A DNA stretch of 64,000 nucleotides from the NCBI RefSeq assembly GCF_036320965.1, contig NC_092276.1, forward strand, positions 11,001,745 to 11,065,744, read 5' to 3'. Source of the DNA: Panulirus ornatus. Lineage: Eukaryota; Arthropoda; Malacostraca; Decapoda; Palinuridae. Position numbers and translations under genes: made by a program. Of this stretch, positions 14,158 through 27,800 are shown in pieces; within the stretch, counting starts at the first letter, position 1, and each line of letters starts with the position of its first letter. The notes under the pieces are model-generated. The model saw only the letters and a program-made list of their open reading frames with translations. It ran no database searches and was not told the DNA's origin.

Positions 14158-15751
14158 CTGAAGGGAACAGGGGAACGTACAAAGTAGTGGCCAGAGATTC
14201 TAGGAGTACCTATACTAGTATATAGGAAATCTAGTCTATTCATTTCGTTGTTAAACCTGCGAATTCAGTTCCTGTTACGACGATACCCAAACTTCTATGG
14301 GTTTTCCATTAGCTAATCCTATACTATCTAGGGTGGATTTGCCTAGATTGCATTTGCATACAAATCAAATATGCTTTCACGTCCAGTAGCTCGTCTAAAT
14401 CCCATCTTGGACGAAAGAAGAGACCCAAAGGGAGTTCATTCGTACTTAACCATAAAACTTACCATGAGTCAAAAGTAATACGCAAGGTAAAGAAACGAAA
14501 GTATATTTAGTGTTCCAGTTTATTACCAAATATAGATAATCTTTTACATGCTATAAGTATAATTTATATCAATAAATATACATGCTATAAAGCTATAAGT
14601 TATATATGCTATAAAGCTAAAGATGAGATGGGTGGAGTTGAAGGTCCATATACGTCTGGAGACATCCCCATTGTGTCTAATACAGGTGGTGGGGATCATC
14701 TGAAATTCAAAATTGTGGTTATTTTTTATACTAGAATACATAGAGATTATCTTAGGATTTGATACCAAGCTTTTAGCATTAATCTTTTGAAATTTTATTA
14801 ACTTAATGTATGTGAATCTTCAAGACTTCCAATATCTAAATTCTATACTGTAATTGGGACATTCTATTTCGGATATAGAGCATTAGTTTGTATTCTTCAT
14901 GAAGGGTATAGATAAGCTATAGGTTTTACATTAGCTATTAAAATTTAGAGAATTCTAGAAATAGATTACTTTTTTAGAGTAGATACAAGTCAATATTACC
15001 AGTTAGATAATTTAAACGTCTACGAGCCATCTTAGTTAGGATTAGAGATATGGGAGGAAGAAGCTATAACTATAAAGTTTCTAATAGAATGATATAGGGT
15101 AGAGACAAGTATGGTAGCGAAGAAAGGTTCACGAGACTGCGTATGCTTACCCCTTAACCCTGACTTGTGCAGTCGAAACATGCAATTAGATCTAGTCCAT
15201 TAGTTAAGAATTCAAGCTGTGAAATATAGCGTTCGAGAAGCGAATGTAGCACAAGGAAACTGAACAAAGGAATGAAGGAAGGGCGAGGTACAAGAGATCT
15301 AGTACGGCAAGGAGGCCAGAGGAAACGAATTGTGGATTTGGTATAGTATGTGAACTCTACTACCTTGAAGTGAACTAGGGGACGTGGAAAGAAAGGATGA
15401 CGGATGGATCATTAGAATTTTGCGATAGTACGATTTAATGGGTTTGCGAGAGAGATCACCTACGACATTGTGAAATAAGAGCGGAATGATGCTCTAAGGA
15501 GAGAAGTGGAGGAAGAATGCCTCGTGTATGCAAGGAGAGACACTCTTTGGCCACACATTAATGGGAGTTACCGGAGAACACAGACGTCAGAAACGAGTAT
15601 AGTTCATGAACACAGCTTTAGCTAGTGCAGTTATCTTTTATATTAGACTATCTTACCTAATACGAAAGCAGCAAGACGTTAGTCTAAGTTAAAATTTGTC
15701 ACTTATTAAAAACTAGATACGATTTTACACTAAAAATTGAATTCATTTTAC
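14158..15751. other. Gap between candidate 3' exon and M31
   Basis: AT-rich sequence with no exon I can support. A plus-strand stretch near 15480-15540 shares a short word (GAGAAGTGGAGGAAGAA) with 5400-5430, hinting at an old dispersed repeat. Confidence 0.4.
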
Positions 15752-15877
15752 CTGGAACACAGCAGACGCAGTCGTCTGTACCACATTTGCCCTGGATCGA
15801 ATTCTCGCCTTTCCGACAGACTTCAGAGCAATGGCCATCAAGGGCGTGACATCCAATCGTGTCGTAGCATTTGCTTC
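15752..15877 (-). CDS. Exon: eight-Cys module M31 (divergent class)
   Basis: 126 bases. CYDTIGCHALDGHC, 11-residue loop RKGENSIQGK, end DCVCCVP. It resembles M2, M3, M5 and M7 at the far end rather than adjacent M30. Ends in G at a GTAAAA donor in phase 1, so the message continues to lower coordinates. Confidence 0.85.
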
Positions 15878-18800
15878 CTGTTGGGAAGATAGTATGAAGG
15901 TAAATATTAGAGATTTAAGCAGTACCACACAGTTCGAAAATCCAATCTTAAAACTTTGGTAATTTTATTAAAATGAACCCAAGTATTTTATTGTAATGCA
16001 GTTCTTAGATACTCTCAAAATTTTCATAGATTCTACATTGTCAAAATCATTACTAAAGTTTTAGATTTTTGCATGATTAAATCACTACAAGTTAGAAAAT
16101 ATTTTCAGCCACATTTTACAAGACAAAATGCTCCAGTAATAGTCAATGACTTAAAACACCTTACCAAATGGAAGGGTTTCAGGGTTGTATAAAGATAAAT
16201 TACGAGGTTATCTGTTAAGGAGACATTGCCAGCTTACTTGGCACACAGCAGAAGCAGTTTTCACCATCACACAGATGATCTATACGATCCTCATCAAAGC
16301 TGCACCCTTCTTTGCAACGACCATTACGACCATGGCAAGCGGAGGAGGTAAATCTACACTGATCTGTTTCTGCATTGGAAAAGGAATATTAACATTTGCC
16401 AAGATATATTAACATTTGTTAAAGAATATTAACATTAGCTAGTTTTACATATCAGTTTTCTTAACTTAAGATCAAATTTTCGTTTTATGGCTCATGTTGC
16501 CAATACTTAAGAGCTTCAGAGATTCCTTATTCTCCTTTCTTGGATTCGAGGAATTTTAATCTTACGCTTCAAAAAAAACTTTCGAGAATCGAAATGTTCA
16601 AAGATGTTTCACCATTTGAAAGCTACTTTGATGCATTTTCAGTATACGCAGCAATAGCAGTTTACCCTTTTATCAATATAAACTTCCCTGTGCAATCTCA
16701 AACTTTCCCAATAAATGAAATGATCAGGTTCGTTAACCACTATACAGTGTACGATATTATAATAAACCTTCCGAATCTTTATCGAAAACTTACTGGGAAC
16801 GCAACAGAAGCAGTTATCGCCCTCACACAGATGTTCGAAACCATCTTCCTCAAATTTACACATCTCCGCACAATGACCACCACTATTACGGCATGCAACA
16901 GTGTTACGCCTGCAGTCAGCCTCTGCAACAAGAAGTAGTTATATTGCAGAGACTAAAGGATCTTTACCAAAGCAAGTACTCACCATTTGAATTTGGAAAA
17001 TCCACGAGACAATTTTTCTGGCACAGTTTTTTGTGCGAGCTAACCAGTGCCGAATACAAGTTATAGGTTAAAATCAAGGATAGAAGCATGAACAGTATTG
17101 AGATAACCAACACATATGCTACTATCAATGCATGTTGCAGTAGAAGATTTGAATATACATTTAATTTGTAGGATACCACTGCAATGGCGTGGCTAGATTT
17201 TGTCAATAGTGAACATAGTATAGAGTAGAATAATATTCTTCCAAGTTTCCATATGATGTTTGCAAATGTATCATCGTACCAAGACCGAAAAATATGTGTC
17301 CTAAAGTTTTTTACCTTTGGAAACGTATGAAAAGAATGCAAACCATAAATCTATGCAAAGAAAAGAACTAAAAGATATGGAATAGTCTTGGAAACCCTAT
17401 CAAACGAAAATTCTATTCTTCAATCTTTGATTAGCAGAGCCTACTGGCAAATAAAGAATTTCCTCAACGTATTGTCCTGTCTCAGCTAAAGATTCTTTAG
17501 CGAAAACTTACTTTGTACACAACACAGACAGTTGTCAGATTCACACAGATGCTGTAGACCATCTTCGCTAACACTGCACATATCGTCACAGCGACCACCT
17601 GTGGTCTGGCATGCGGAGGTTGTAAAGCCACAACGAGGCTCTAAGGAAAGAAATGGAAATTATTGAATTTAAATTCATGCTCGTCAGTCTAAGAACTCTG
17701 TTTGATAACCATTTCTTTATCTAGAAAAACCTTAAGATTCCTTCAAGACTTTAATCTACCTCTCTGGATATTCCCTAAATACCCATCCAGATCCTTAATT
17801 ACATCAATCGTGGACTGATGAGAATATCTATAATTTTCTAATCCATGAATTACAAATACACCCATTTCTGATTAACTGTTCTACGATGTGAAAGAAAAAT
17901 TTTAATTTACCAGATCTACAACTATATAAAACAAATTTAACATCTGGTGATGTTTACCGACTTGCTTAATAAATTTAATATCTGTTGAAGTTCATGGATG
18001 AACGAAGTACTTCGTTCCGACCCATAAACTGAACAGTTTCTATTAATATAGTACGGGTTAGAATCTGAACGATTCACCATGTATGACGCCATGATCATTT
18101 CCAAACAAAAACTTACTTTCAACACAACATAAGCAGTTGTCTGTCTCGCAGAGGTGTTGGACACCATCCTCCTCCAAACCACACCTCTCGGCGCAATGGC
18201 CACCTCTGATCCGGCATGCAAGGGTGTTGCGATTGCAATCCTCAGTCTCTGCAATGAAAAATAATTCCCATTTAGAGAAGTTAGTAAAATACAGGTGTAA
18301 AGATGACGTGGCTAGCTTCCAGAGTGGCGAAAGACTATATATATGTAGGGTTAGTTGGACCAAAAACGATTTTTTAGGGTTAGTGGGACTAGAAAATTTT
18401 TAAGGACAGAATAAGAACAACGTGGGAATTATGACACTTTTCCATTCCATCCTCTATAGGAATGGAGCACAAGGCTTGCACAAGAAATCAAAGTGTTGTA
18501 CAACAAGAATGCTTAGCGAAGGTTTCGTAATGTGTGCAAAACTAAGATATAATTAAAAGTTCCTTTTGAGTATTAAACTCTGAATACTAAACTATAGACG
18601 AAAGCAGCATGTATAGGATACCTTTATGGTTACAGTCTTAGATTAATAAGGTCTAAGAACTCGTAGCTTTAAGTATATGAACCGATAACTTACTTGGCAC
18701 ACAGCAGAAGCAATTATCACCATCACACAGATGTTCCAGACGATCCTCGTCAAAATCACATGTCTGGTCACAGCGACCACCCCTGCTTCGACAGGCAGGA

Positions 18801-21800
18801 GTAGTGAACCTACATTGGTCAGCCTCTGAAATGGAAACCAAGATCATTTTGGTCTTTCAAAACTACAAGTTAACTTTGCATATTTACAGGTTAACGTAAT
18901 TTTTGTATTGTCGATACGTAAAATTTGTTTCCCCCTAAAAAAATTCCAGCAATGTTTAGCTTTAATGCTAGGGTTACAGAAAAATAGCACCTTTAACTTT
19001 TTTTATGTTAAACATCTTTCCGAGAAGATAAAAGTTGAAAATACTAAATGGCTTATGAATATTTAGATTAATACCCAAGATAACCTATCAGTTAACGTAG
19101 GAGCAAGAAGAAATATTCAGCAACTTTGAAATAAATTACGGTTGCTAATATAACTTGAAACTAATTTTTCAAACTAGCGAAATATGGTTTTAAACAGACG
19201 CATCTGCAAGAGTTTCAGAGCAACGCAAGTGTACACCAAATGTTAACAAATATTTAAGTTAGGGTACATCTGTTGTAAATGATCCAAGCACATTCTATGG
19301 AATGAATCAGGTATGAAATTTAACACAAGATTTTAAACGTTCATAAATGAAGAATGCCTGCAATCTTAAATGACAAAGTAGTTCCTTTACCCACAAACAT
19401 GTAATAAGATCAAGAATGATTGAAGTGTTGATCATGTCTAATATAGACTCACTTGGCACACAGCAGAAGCAGTTGTCACCATCACAAAGATGTTCCAAGC
19501 GATCCTCTTCAATACTACACATGCCTTTACATCGACCGTTCCTCCTAAGGCATGCAGAGGTGGTAAACCTACACTCCTCAGTCTCTGCATGAAAGAAAAT
19601 ATCAGTTACCAGGCCATATGGAGTAGATTAGTTTCAAGCTCTGTAGATAGACCCGTTACATTGCTTCTGTAAACCTTTTCAACATACTAGGATGAAGTCT
19701 TCTCAACATGTTCAACATACTAGGATGAAGTCTATTTCCTACTGTAAGTATTAAATCGGTCATTTTTAATGTACAGCAATAGTTAACAAGAGTAGGTATT
19801 CAAGTCAAATTACCAAAAATTTTAAAATTTTCATATTCATGGTCCATTTCAAGCTACTTTATATGTATAAACCCGTTTGACTATTCACGAAGAACTCAAG
19901 TTATGCATCATGATTAAAGCCGCTAGCTAGTAAAATACCATAGAAAATGTACTTAAACTTTTATTGCCAAGGTCTCTGGACGATTGAAGGTCCATTGAGA
20001 GGAGAGATTTCAAAGTCATTAAACCATAAAGAGGAAAATGTTAACCTTTTCAACATATTGCAAGAAAAAGAAAATCTTATTTATCGATTTTAAACTTAAA
20101 ATTTTAACCTTACTTGGAACGCAACAGAAGCAGTTTTCCGTGTCACACAGATGCTCCAGGCGATCCTCATCAAAGCTACAGAATTGTGCACAGTGACCAC
20201 GTCTGCTGCGGCAAGAGAGGGTAGGCCGACAGTCCTCAGTCCCTGTGAAGAAAGTAGAAGTCTCACTAGCTGGTAAATAAGAATATTTTCAAAGGATTCC
20301 AGCAAGGAGTAAATATTGTCAACCCAGAGACAATTGCACTTCTATAATAGTTGCTCCAAATATTTAGAGTTATCAAAGCATTTATTTGTAAAATACACTA
20401 AACATATGGATTATGTCTATGGCAATATCTATGAAGATTTTTGCTTTTGTATATATTTTTTTTTGTTCAGTAACGCTAATGTAAATTCTCCCAGCAAATG
20501 AAAGTACAGAGATTGATATTACCAAAGCTTTTTCAAGCATTCTACCGCTTTGAACTCTTTGTATACATACAGATGAACTTGTACAGTCTATAAAGATTCG
20601 TTTGTACCGTGACAAATAGCCTTACCAAAATGCTTATGCTTAACTTATGTAGAAGCTGCTCTCAAGGTACCCGATCATTTCGCTTTTCCATAAACACTAA
20701 ACCGTCGTTTTACTGGATGGGTAAATCGAGCTACTTTTCCAGAAGCACTAATGTTTTACTGGCTGTTTAAACTGATCTGTAAGCAAGAAGAGAGAAATAC
20801 AATATGTCTCAAGGTACTATGACTTACTTGGAACACAGCAGACGCATTTGTCACCCTCGCATATATGTTCTACACGATCCTCCTCAAAGCTACACACATC
20901 TGCACAATGACCGCGTCTGCTTCGACAAGCGAGGGTATTGTGCATGCAGTCTTCAGATCCTGTGGTAAGAATTCATCGTATCAAAAGCAGAGTTTGAAGA
21001 TTTCTCGCAAGCTAAAGAGAATGGAAGAATTTTGAACTAGTAATGAAAACATTTGGATAATCTACCAGAACCGCGTGTCCCTTTTCAAGAGGGAAGGATT
21101 CTAAAGGGAATTAAAAAGGCCATTTGAAACTAATGGTAACCTAAAAATATGTTCTTTGGAAAAAGAACTGGGGAAGAGGGTTTATGAAATACTATAACTT
21201 CAGCTTTAGTAATTAATACTTTCATGAACATGGCATTATCTAAAATTCAAGTTATTTAGCACGAAATAACGTTTTGCATCATTGTTACTTAAAGAACTAT
21301 GCAAAATTAACACAATATCAAATACAAATTAACTAGATTTACAGTCATCTGGAAATGTTCCAATTATTCTGCAATTCAAATAATGAGAGTAGAATTTACT
21401 ACAGGCTAATGGCCAAATATATGGGTTATTACATTTCCTATAAAAATCTACACTAATGAAGGAATTACCACCAAGTAGTCTTCAAGTCCACAAATGGACT
21501 CTTACGATCCAATATAGCACTTCATCAAGTCAATTCACTGAAGAACCTTAAACTTACTGGGCACACAACACAAGCAGTTGTCCGAGATGCACAGGTGTTC
21601 TACACGATCTTCATCAAAGCCACACGCTTCACTACAATGACCTCCCCTGTTATTACAAGCAGTGGTAGTTATCCTACACTGGTCAGTTCCTGTAGTGAGG
21701 ACGTTGAAATCCGATCAGAGTTGAAATACCAGAATGTGTGTACATGCAATACATTTTCCTTTGTCAAAACCTTGACCTGTACTTTCTAAGCGACTTGTGT

Positions 21801-24800
21801 ACTTGTACCAATCTTTGTAAGTGCCAAGGTCATAATAGATTAAGTACACAACCACTAGAATGAATTATATGGAATGCCCATATAATTTCAACCTTTCTTC
21901 AGTTAACTTGAGAATATTCTACACGATAAGACAGGATAGTATATATCGACTTTGTAAGCGTTTAGCAATTTTTTCATTACTTAAAACATCAGCAAAGTGA
22001 TAAAATGAATCAAGTTTTGTTTTAAAAACTTGGTACTTTACGAAAACAGTATGGGTGTTTTATATCCTCTTTGATTGCTTAAAACATTAACAAAGCGATA
22101 GATTGAATAAATTAAGTTGTTAAACTTACTAGTTTACGAAAACAGCATGGGTGTATTTATATCAAGTACTAGACGAAGTTTTGCACGATGGTATGATGCA
22201 TAAAAACCATGAAACACTCACTTGGAATACAACAGAGGCAGTTGTCCGATTCGCACAGACCTTCGAGATGATCTTGTTCGAAACAAATTTCGTTACAGTG
22301 GCCTCCCCTGACGCGGCATGCCAGGGTGGTGCGACTACAGTCTGATTCTGTAATACAGAAAAAAAACTATTGGATTCGGGAAATATGGTAGGCAAAACAC
22401 TAAGAGTAAATTGAAACTAGTTCAAGTCCGTTCTCTACACATGGGAAGTGTGTGTGCGAGATTTATACTCAACTGGAAGCGCCTTTGACAAGACATTAAT
22501 AGATTCCTAACCATCTCAGTTCACGTCACAATAAATCTAGATTCAACGCCAAATACGAAGATTAATCTTGTATGAATATTAGCGAAACTCGCCAATTTGG
22601 TATGATTACTCTGAGAATCTTGTGATGTTGGAATAAACCAGGTATTAAAGCTCAAAGAATTTAAAGTTCCTCTCCAAAACGGTTTAACGTCTTAATTACA
22701 AATGAAGGTTATTACAATATACGCATTATTATATACTAAAATTAGGTTTAATCTGATATTTGGGTCCAATTTTCTGGACGAAGTACTAGGTACTACACAA
22801 TCTACCATTAACAAGTAACTACTTTGGGAAAAAAAAAAAAGTATGCAAAACAAGTTGTTGCAAGGGACATTTCGGGGGTTCTTTTTTACCAACTCTCTTT
22901 ATACACAGCAGAAAAAGTGGACGAAGTACTATGGCACTACATAATCTACTATTAATAAGTAGCCAGTTTGGAAAAAAAGAACGGATAAGCCGTTGTAAGG
23001 GCCACTTCTGGGTTCTTTTTTACCCACTCACTTGGTACACAGCAGAAGCAGTGTTCATCGTCACATAGATGTTCTAGCCGATCTTCGTCTAATCGACACG
23101 TCTCGTCACAGCGACCATTCTTGCTACGGCAGGCGGGTGTAGTGAACGTGCATTGGTCGGTTCCTACTGCCAAAATACAAATATCTTTAGTTATCAAGAG
23201 ATTTTGAGGATCTATAAACTTTGTCGCATCTTTATACAAAGATTTTGTTTGCTACGGAGACAAGGTTATAAGTTTATACGAAAGTTCAAAAAATCTGCGA
23301 TTGGTTCAGTTTACACAAGAATGGTTGTCCTTTTATCAATCTGTTCATCTATGTAGTGAATTATATGAATATCTAAAATTAGCACAAGACTAGATATTCG
23401 CACGATATTAATTTGTGAAGTTAACCGAAGACATATGGTGATGTACGTTTAAAATCTTATCGAACAGATTAATATCTGGGTTAGAAAAAAAATTAACACA
23501 ATAGTAAAGTCATTTAGACTCGGCAACAAAGTTTAGAAAAAAAGTAAAATGACAACTTGTACTCAAATACTTACTTGGAATACAACAGAGGCAATTGTCA
23601 GATTCGCATAGACCCTCGAGGTGACCTTGTTCGAAACAAATGTCATCACAATGACCTCCTCTAAGACGGCAAGCAAGGGTGGTACGAGTGCAGTCAGGCT
23701 CTGCAAATAAACGAGTCATTCCATGGTGATTAGTGAAGGAACTTCACTACAGGTGAAGAGTTAGGGAATATGTTAACCACAGGTTATTGAAAATATTTTT
23801 CTTCAAGCGTTTCCTTTTAGTTTAAGGTTGTCTGCTAAGGTTATGGTTGGCATTTCAAGATTTGTTAAGACTTTCTTACTTGGTACACAACAGAGGCAGT
23901 CGTCAGTAATACAAAGATGTTCTAGATGGTCTTCATTAGAATTACAGGATCTGTCGCAACGACCACGTTTGCTACTACATGCAGGGGTAGTGAACTTGCA
24001 GTTATCAGTCTCTGCGAAGAAAAGTTTACATTGGTAAGTTAATCTTATTTATGTCCAAATACTTTACACAGACTTTATAAACCAGAGTCTACGTTCTACC
24101 ATAGGACTATTAAACATACCTAAATTTTGTGGTAAGATCTTCTAGTCCTCTCACTATTTGGACTACCATGGAGTAGCGTAAAGTTCCATTAAGCTTTTTT
24201 TTTTTTTAACAAAATATTGGGAAAAAAGTTTAGACATACTTGTGCAGATTTATCGCTGAGATGCTAACTCAAAAACTGAATTTACTTTAAAAAAAAAAAA
24301 GAGCATTTGAGAGTTACATAAACACAAGTCCTATATTCTTCAAAACTACGCTTCTTCGACAAAGTGACTATTTTTGTTACAGCATAGCATGTTATAGACA
24401 AGCCAAACACTTTGTAATCAAAACTCACTCCATAGAAACTAGTAAATTAAAGATTCTCGTATACACAGTATACACCGTTATATCCAGTATATCGTATATC
24501 CAGTATACACGGTTCTGTATCCCATCTTCACTTTGCTAGCTTCTGCCTAGGCATCGTGTCATGGGAAGAATGGTCAAGCTGGTCCATAATTGTTATTTGG
24601 CGTTATACTTCAGCCAAAATTGGTGCAGAGACACGATTGTAGAGTATAAAGAGAATGGCTACGTCTACGACATACCACAAAAGAGTAAAAAGATCAGGTT
24701 GGGCAATAAACACTTCACTGGATATGGTAATAAATGAATGTCGTAGCGAATCTGAAGTTCAAATACCACCAAGGTCAGGTGTATCATAGATGTATACTAT

Positions 24801-27800
24801 ACGGAATCTAAGCATAGCGAGATGTTACCTTCCCAACTACCTTTAAAAGTAAATCCTATCAACTTAATACAATATCCAATAAACCCAGATCGTAAACTAA
24901 TCGTTCAAGAAGCGATCGTAGTTTGCATAAAGACCTTAAATTTTCCACAATATATTGGCTTTGTGTCAAGATCTTTTAGTTTTAATTCACCAAACATGTT
25001 AACCATGGGCACGTCTGTGCCCAAGTTTAAGGGATGTTTTGATCCGAAACTTACTTGGCACACAGCAGAAGCAATCATCACCGTTACACAGATGTTCAAT
25101 ACGTTCTTCGCTCGTGTTACAGGTGTAGTCACATCGACCATTTCTACCATGGCAGGCACGGGTCGTAATTCTACACTGATCAGCCTCTGCGGTAGGGAAA
25201 AAGTAATCCAATTAGATACATAGTTTTCAAAGACGAAGAAGAATGCTATGCATTTTTTCTTTATAGTACGTTTTCAACGCAAGAGACTTATTGAAAATCA
25301 AGAAAGACTTGAGACACTAAGAAGAGTGTTAAAATAATTTTATTGTATATTTACAATGATCGCACTGCAAACTATACAAATTTGGCCAAAAAAGGTTTAA
25401 TTCTATGAAGTGATATGGACTTTGTAGGTAGATGCGATGAAGTATATTAGTCATTATAAAGGCCAAAATGATACAATCCAATGGCAGCAAGTGACAGACA
25501 GGATCACAACCCTTTAAAAGGACCACAAATTTGCACTATGTCACTAATAATACCGTTGTCACAAGGTGATAGTCGTTCGTTATTTGTCGACTTACTTGGC
25601 ACACAGCAGAAGCAATCATCACTGTTACACAGATGTTCAATACGTTCTTCGTTCGTATTACAGGTGTAGTCACATCGACCATTTCTACCATGGCAGGCAC
25701 GGGTCGTAATTCTACATTGATCAGTCTCTGCAATGGAAAATATAATAAAATAACAATTCAAGTCAGCGCACAAGATATAGTCCTCCAAAAGGATCTGCAG
25801 TGATTACCAATTGCAAAGGAAATCAATTTAAAAAAAAAAAGTCATGGAATTTTATCTAGTGTTATAGATTTCATAATTAGAAGTAACTTGTCTTTGCAGT
25901 TACAAACAATTGGTCATATATGACCTAACTCGATTTCTGAACATGTTAACACTATACTGAACCAAGTGTCCTCTGCCAAAAATTAGAGGACTATACTTTA
26001 CTGTAATATTCAAGTCTACGTGCTGACAAACTGACCAAGAAATTCAAGGAGTTCCATTGAATTATGTACTTATTATAAAAATTAAAATATTCTGCGGCAC
26101 ACCAAATTAAGTTGAAAGTCGGTCAAACCGAATTAGATTAGTTATTATAAAGTGCAACTCTTAGAAGTCAAAGCTGCACTAGTATATGAATATGGCCAAT
26201 TGGCAGCAAATGATACGATTATGATTTTCTCAAAATATCCGTTCGTCATTGTCAACTTACTTGGTACACAACAGAAGCATTTGTCACCATCACAGAGGTG
26301 CCCTAGCCGTTCCTCGTCGAAGCTACAAGTCTCGTCACAGCGACCTTTCCTACTACGGCAGGCAAGGGAGGTAAACTTGCACTGGTCTGTTTCTGGAAGG
26401 AGAATTTAAAGAAATTTACTTTCGCCATTTGAAAGCCAGCTCTTATTTTCATACTTTTCCTGGAACTAAAAACTCCAGCTCTTGTACAATATTCCCAGTT
26501 AATGTAATCTATGCAAGCTTCCAGACTTCTTGGAAATGCCCGAATTTCTCCATATATTCAACCAAGAGTGAACCAAATGCAAACTTCCCCCACTTACACT
26601 TAACTTCCTTACTCTACTTAGCTGAACTTGCTACAGCACAGAATGATGTAAAACTTGTCATTATCGATAGAATCTATTAAATTTTATTTCTCTACCTGCG
26701 TTTTTGAAGTTTATGGGAATTTTAAAAGTTCATTGCTTAATTCATTATTAAAATTATTATGTACATAACTATAGTTACACTTGATATAGACAATTTCAGT
26801 AAAGCTGTACTTTGGCATGATAATTTCTTATAACTTACTTGGAACACAACACGCACAGTTGTCAGAGGTACATAGGTGTTCGAGATTATCCTCTTCAAAA
26901 CTGCACGCGTCTGCGCAGTGACCACCTTTGTTACGACATGCAAGGGTGTTGTGTTTGCAGTCTTCAGGCTCTGCAATTAAAGTTGCCCCCTTTATAGTAT
27001 AGTGGTTAAGAACTTCAATCCATTATGAAATTAGTAGTATCAAAGTACAGGACAATGCTCAAACAATCAAGTAGTAGATAATCAATTCCAGCAAGTCTAA
27101 GTGGGATGTTGAAATAAGCAAGACTTTGAATGCAACTCACTTGGTACACAACAGAGGCAGTTTTCTGTATCGCAGAGGTTAGGTACATGATCTTCATCAA
27201 GGTTGCACCTTTCCGCACAGTGGCCACCTCTAAGACGGCATGCAATGGTGTTGCGTCTACAGTCCTCAGACTCTGCAACGAAAACATGACATGATGTAGT
27301 AAACGAGTTTGAAGAATCAATATCTTAATCTAATCATGGATAAATTGTCTATTCGGGCATCGAGTTAGACAAGCTCTGCTATGGTACAAAAAATTTAAGA
27401 GAAGAGGATTTTTAAGAGAACATGATGAACTCAAGGTTTTATAACCAGTTATGTACATTAAATGCTCTGGTTTAAAAGTTTGATAGTGGTGTGGTAAAGT
27501 AATTAGTATGACATTGCAATTGTATCACGTACAAATCACTAGTTTAATTTCATATGTATATCATTGAACCATGATTAGCATTGCACGGTCTTCACTGCAA
27601 TGGATTTTGCAATAGTAATGTTTCAGAACTAGATATTCTAATGATAACCTATTAAAGTAATCTACAGATTCCAATACATTAACCTAGAGCAAGAGGTACT
27701 GCATAATATGTTTAACCAAATACAGTATCGAGTACATTTCACGCAGTACAAGTCAAATCACCAGCTTGCAAGATTATCCGTTCCAGGATAAGTTTTGGAA

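Noticed and set aside
16964..17341. Minus-strand 125-residue ORF between M28 and M29
   Set aside because: Lies in an intron, has no eight-Cys pattern, and is AT-rich hydrophobic sequence typical of chance frames.
24822..25223. Plus-strand ORFs across the module exons
   Set aside because: Antisense of M17; the cysteine pattern, splice sites and phase are all on the minus strand.
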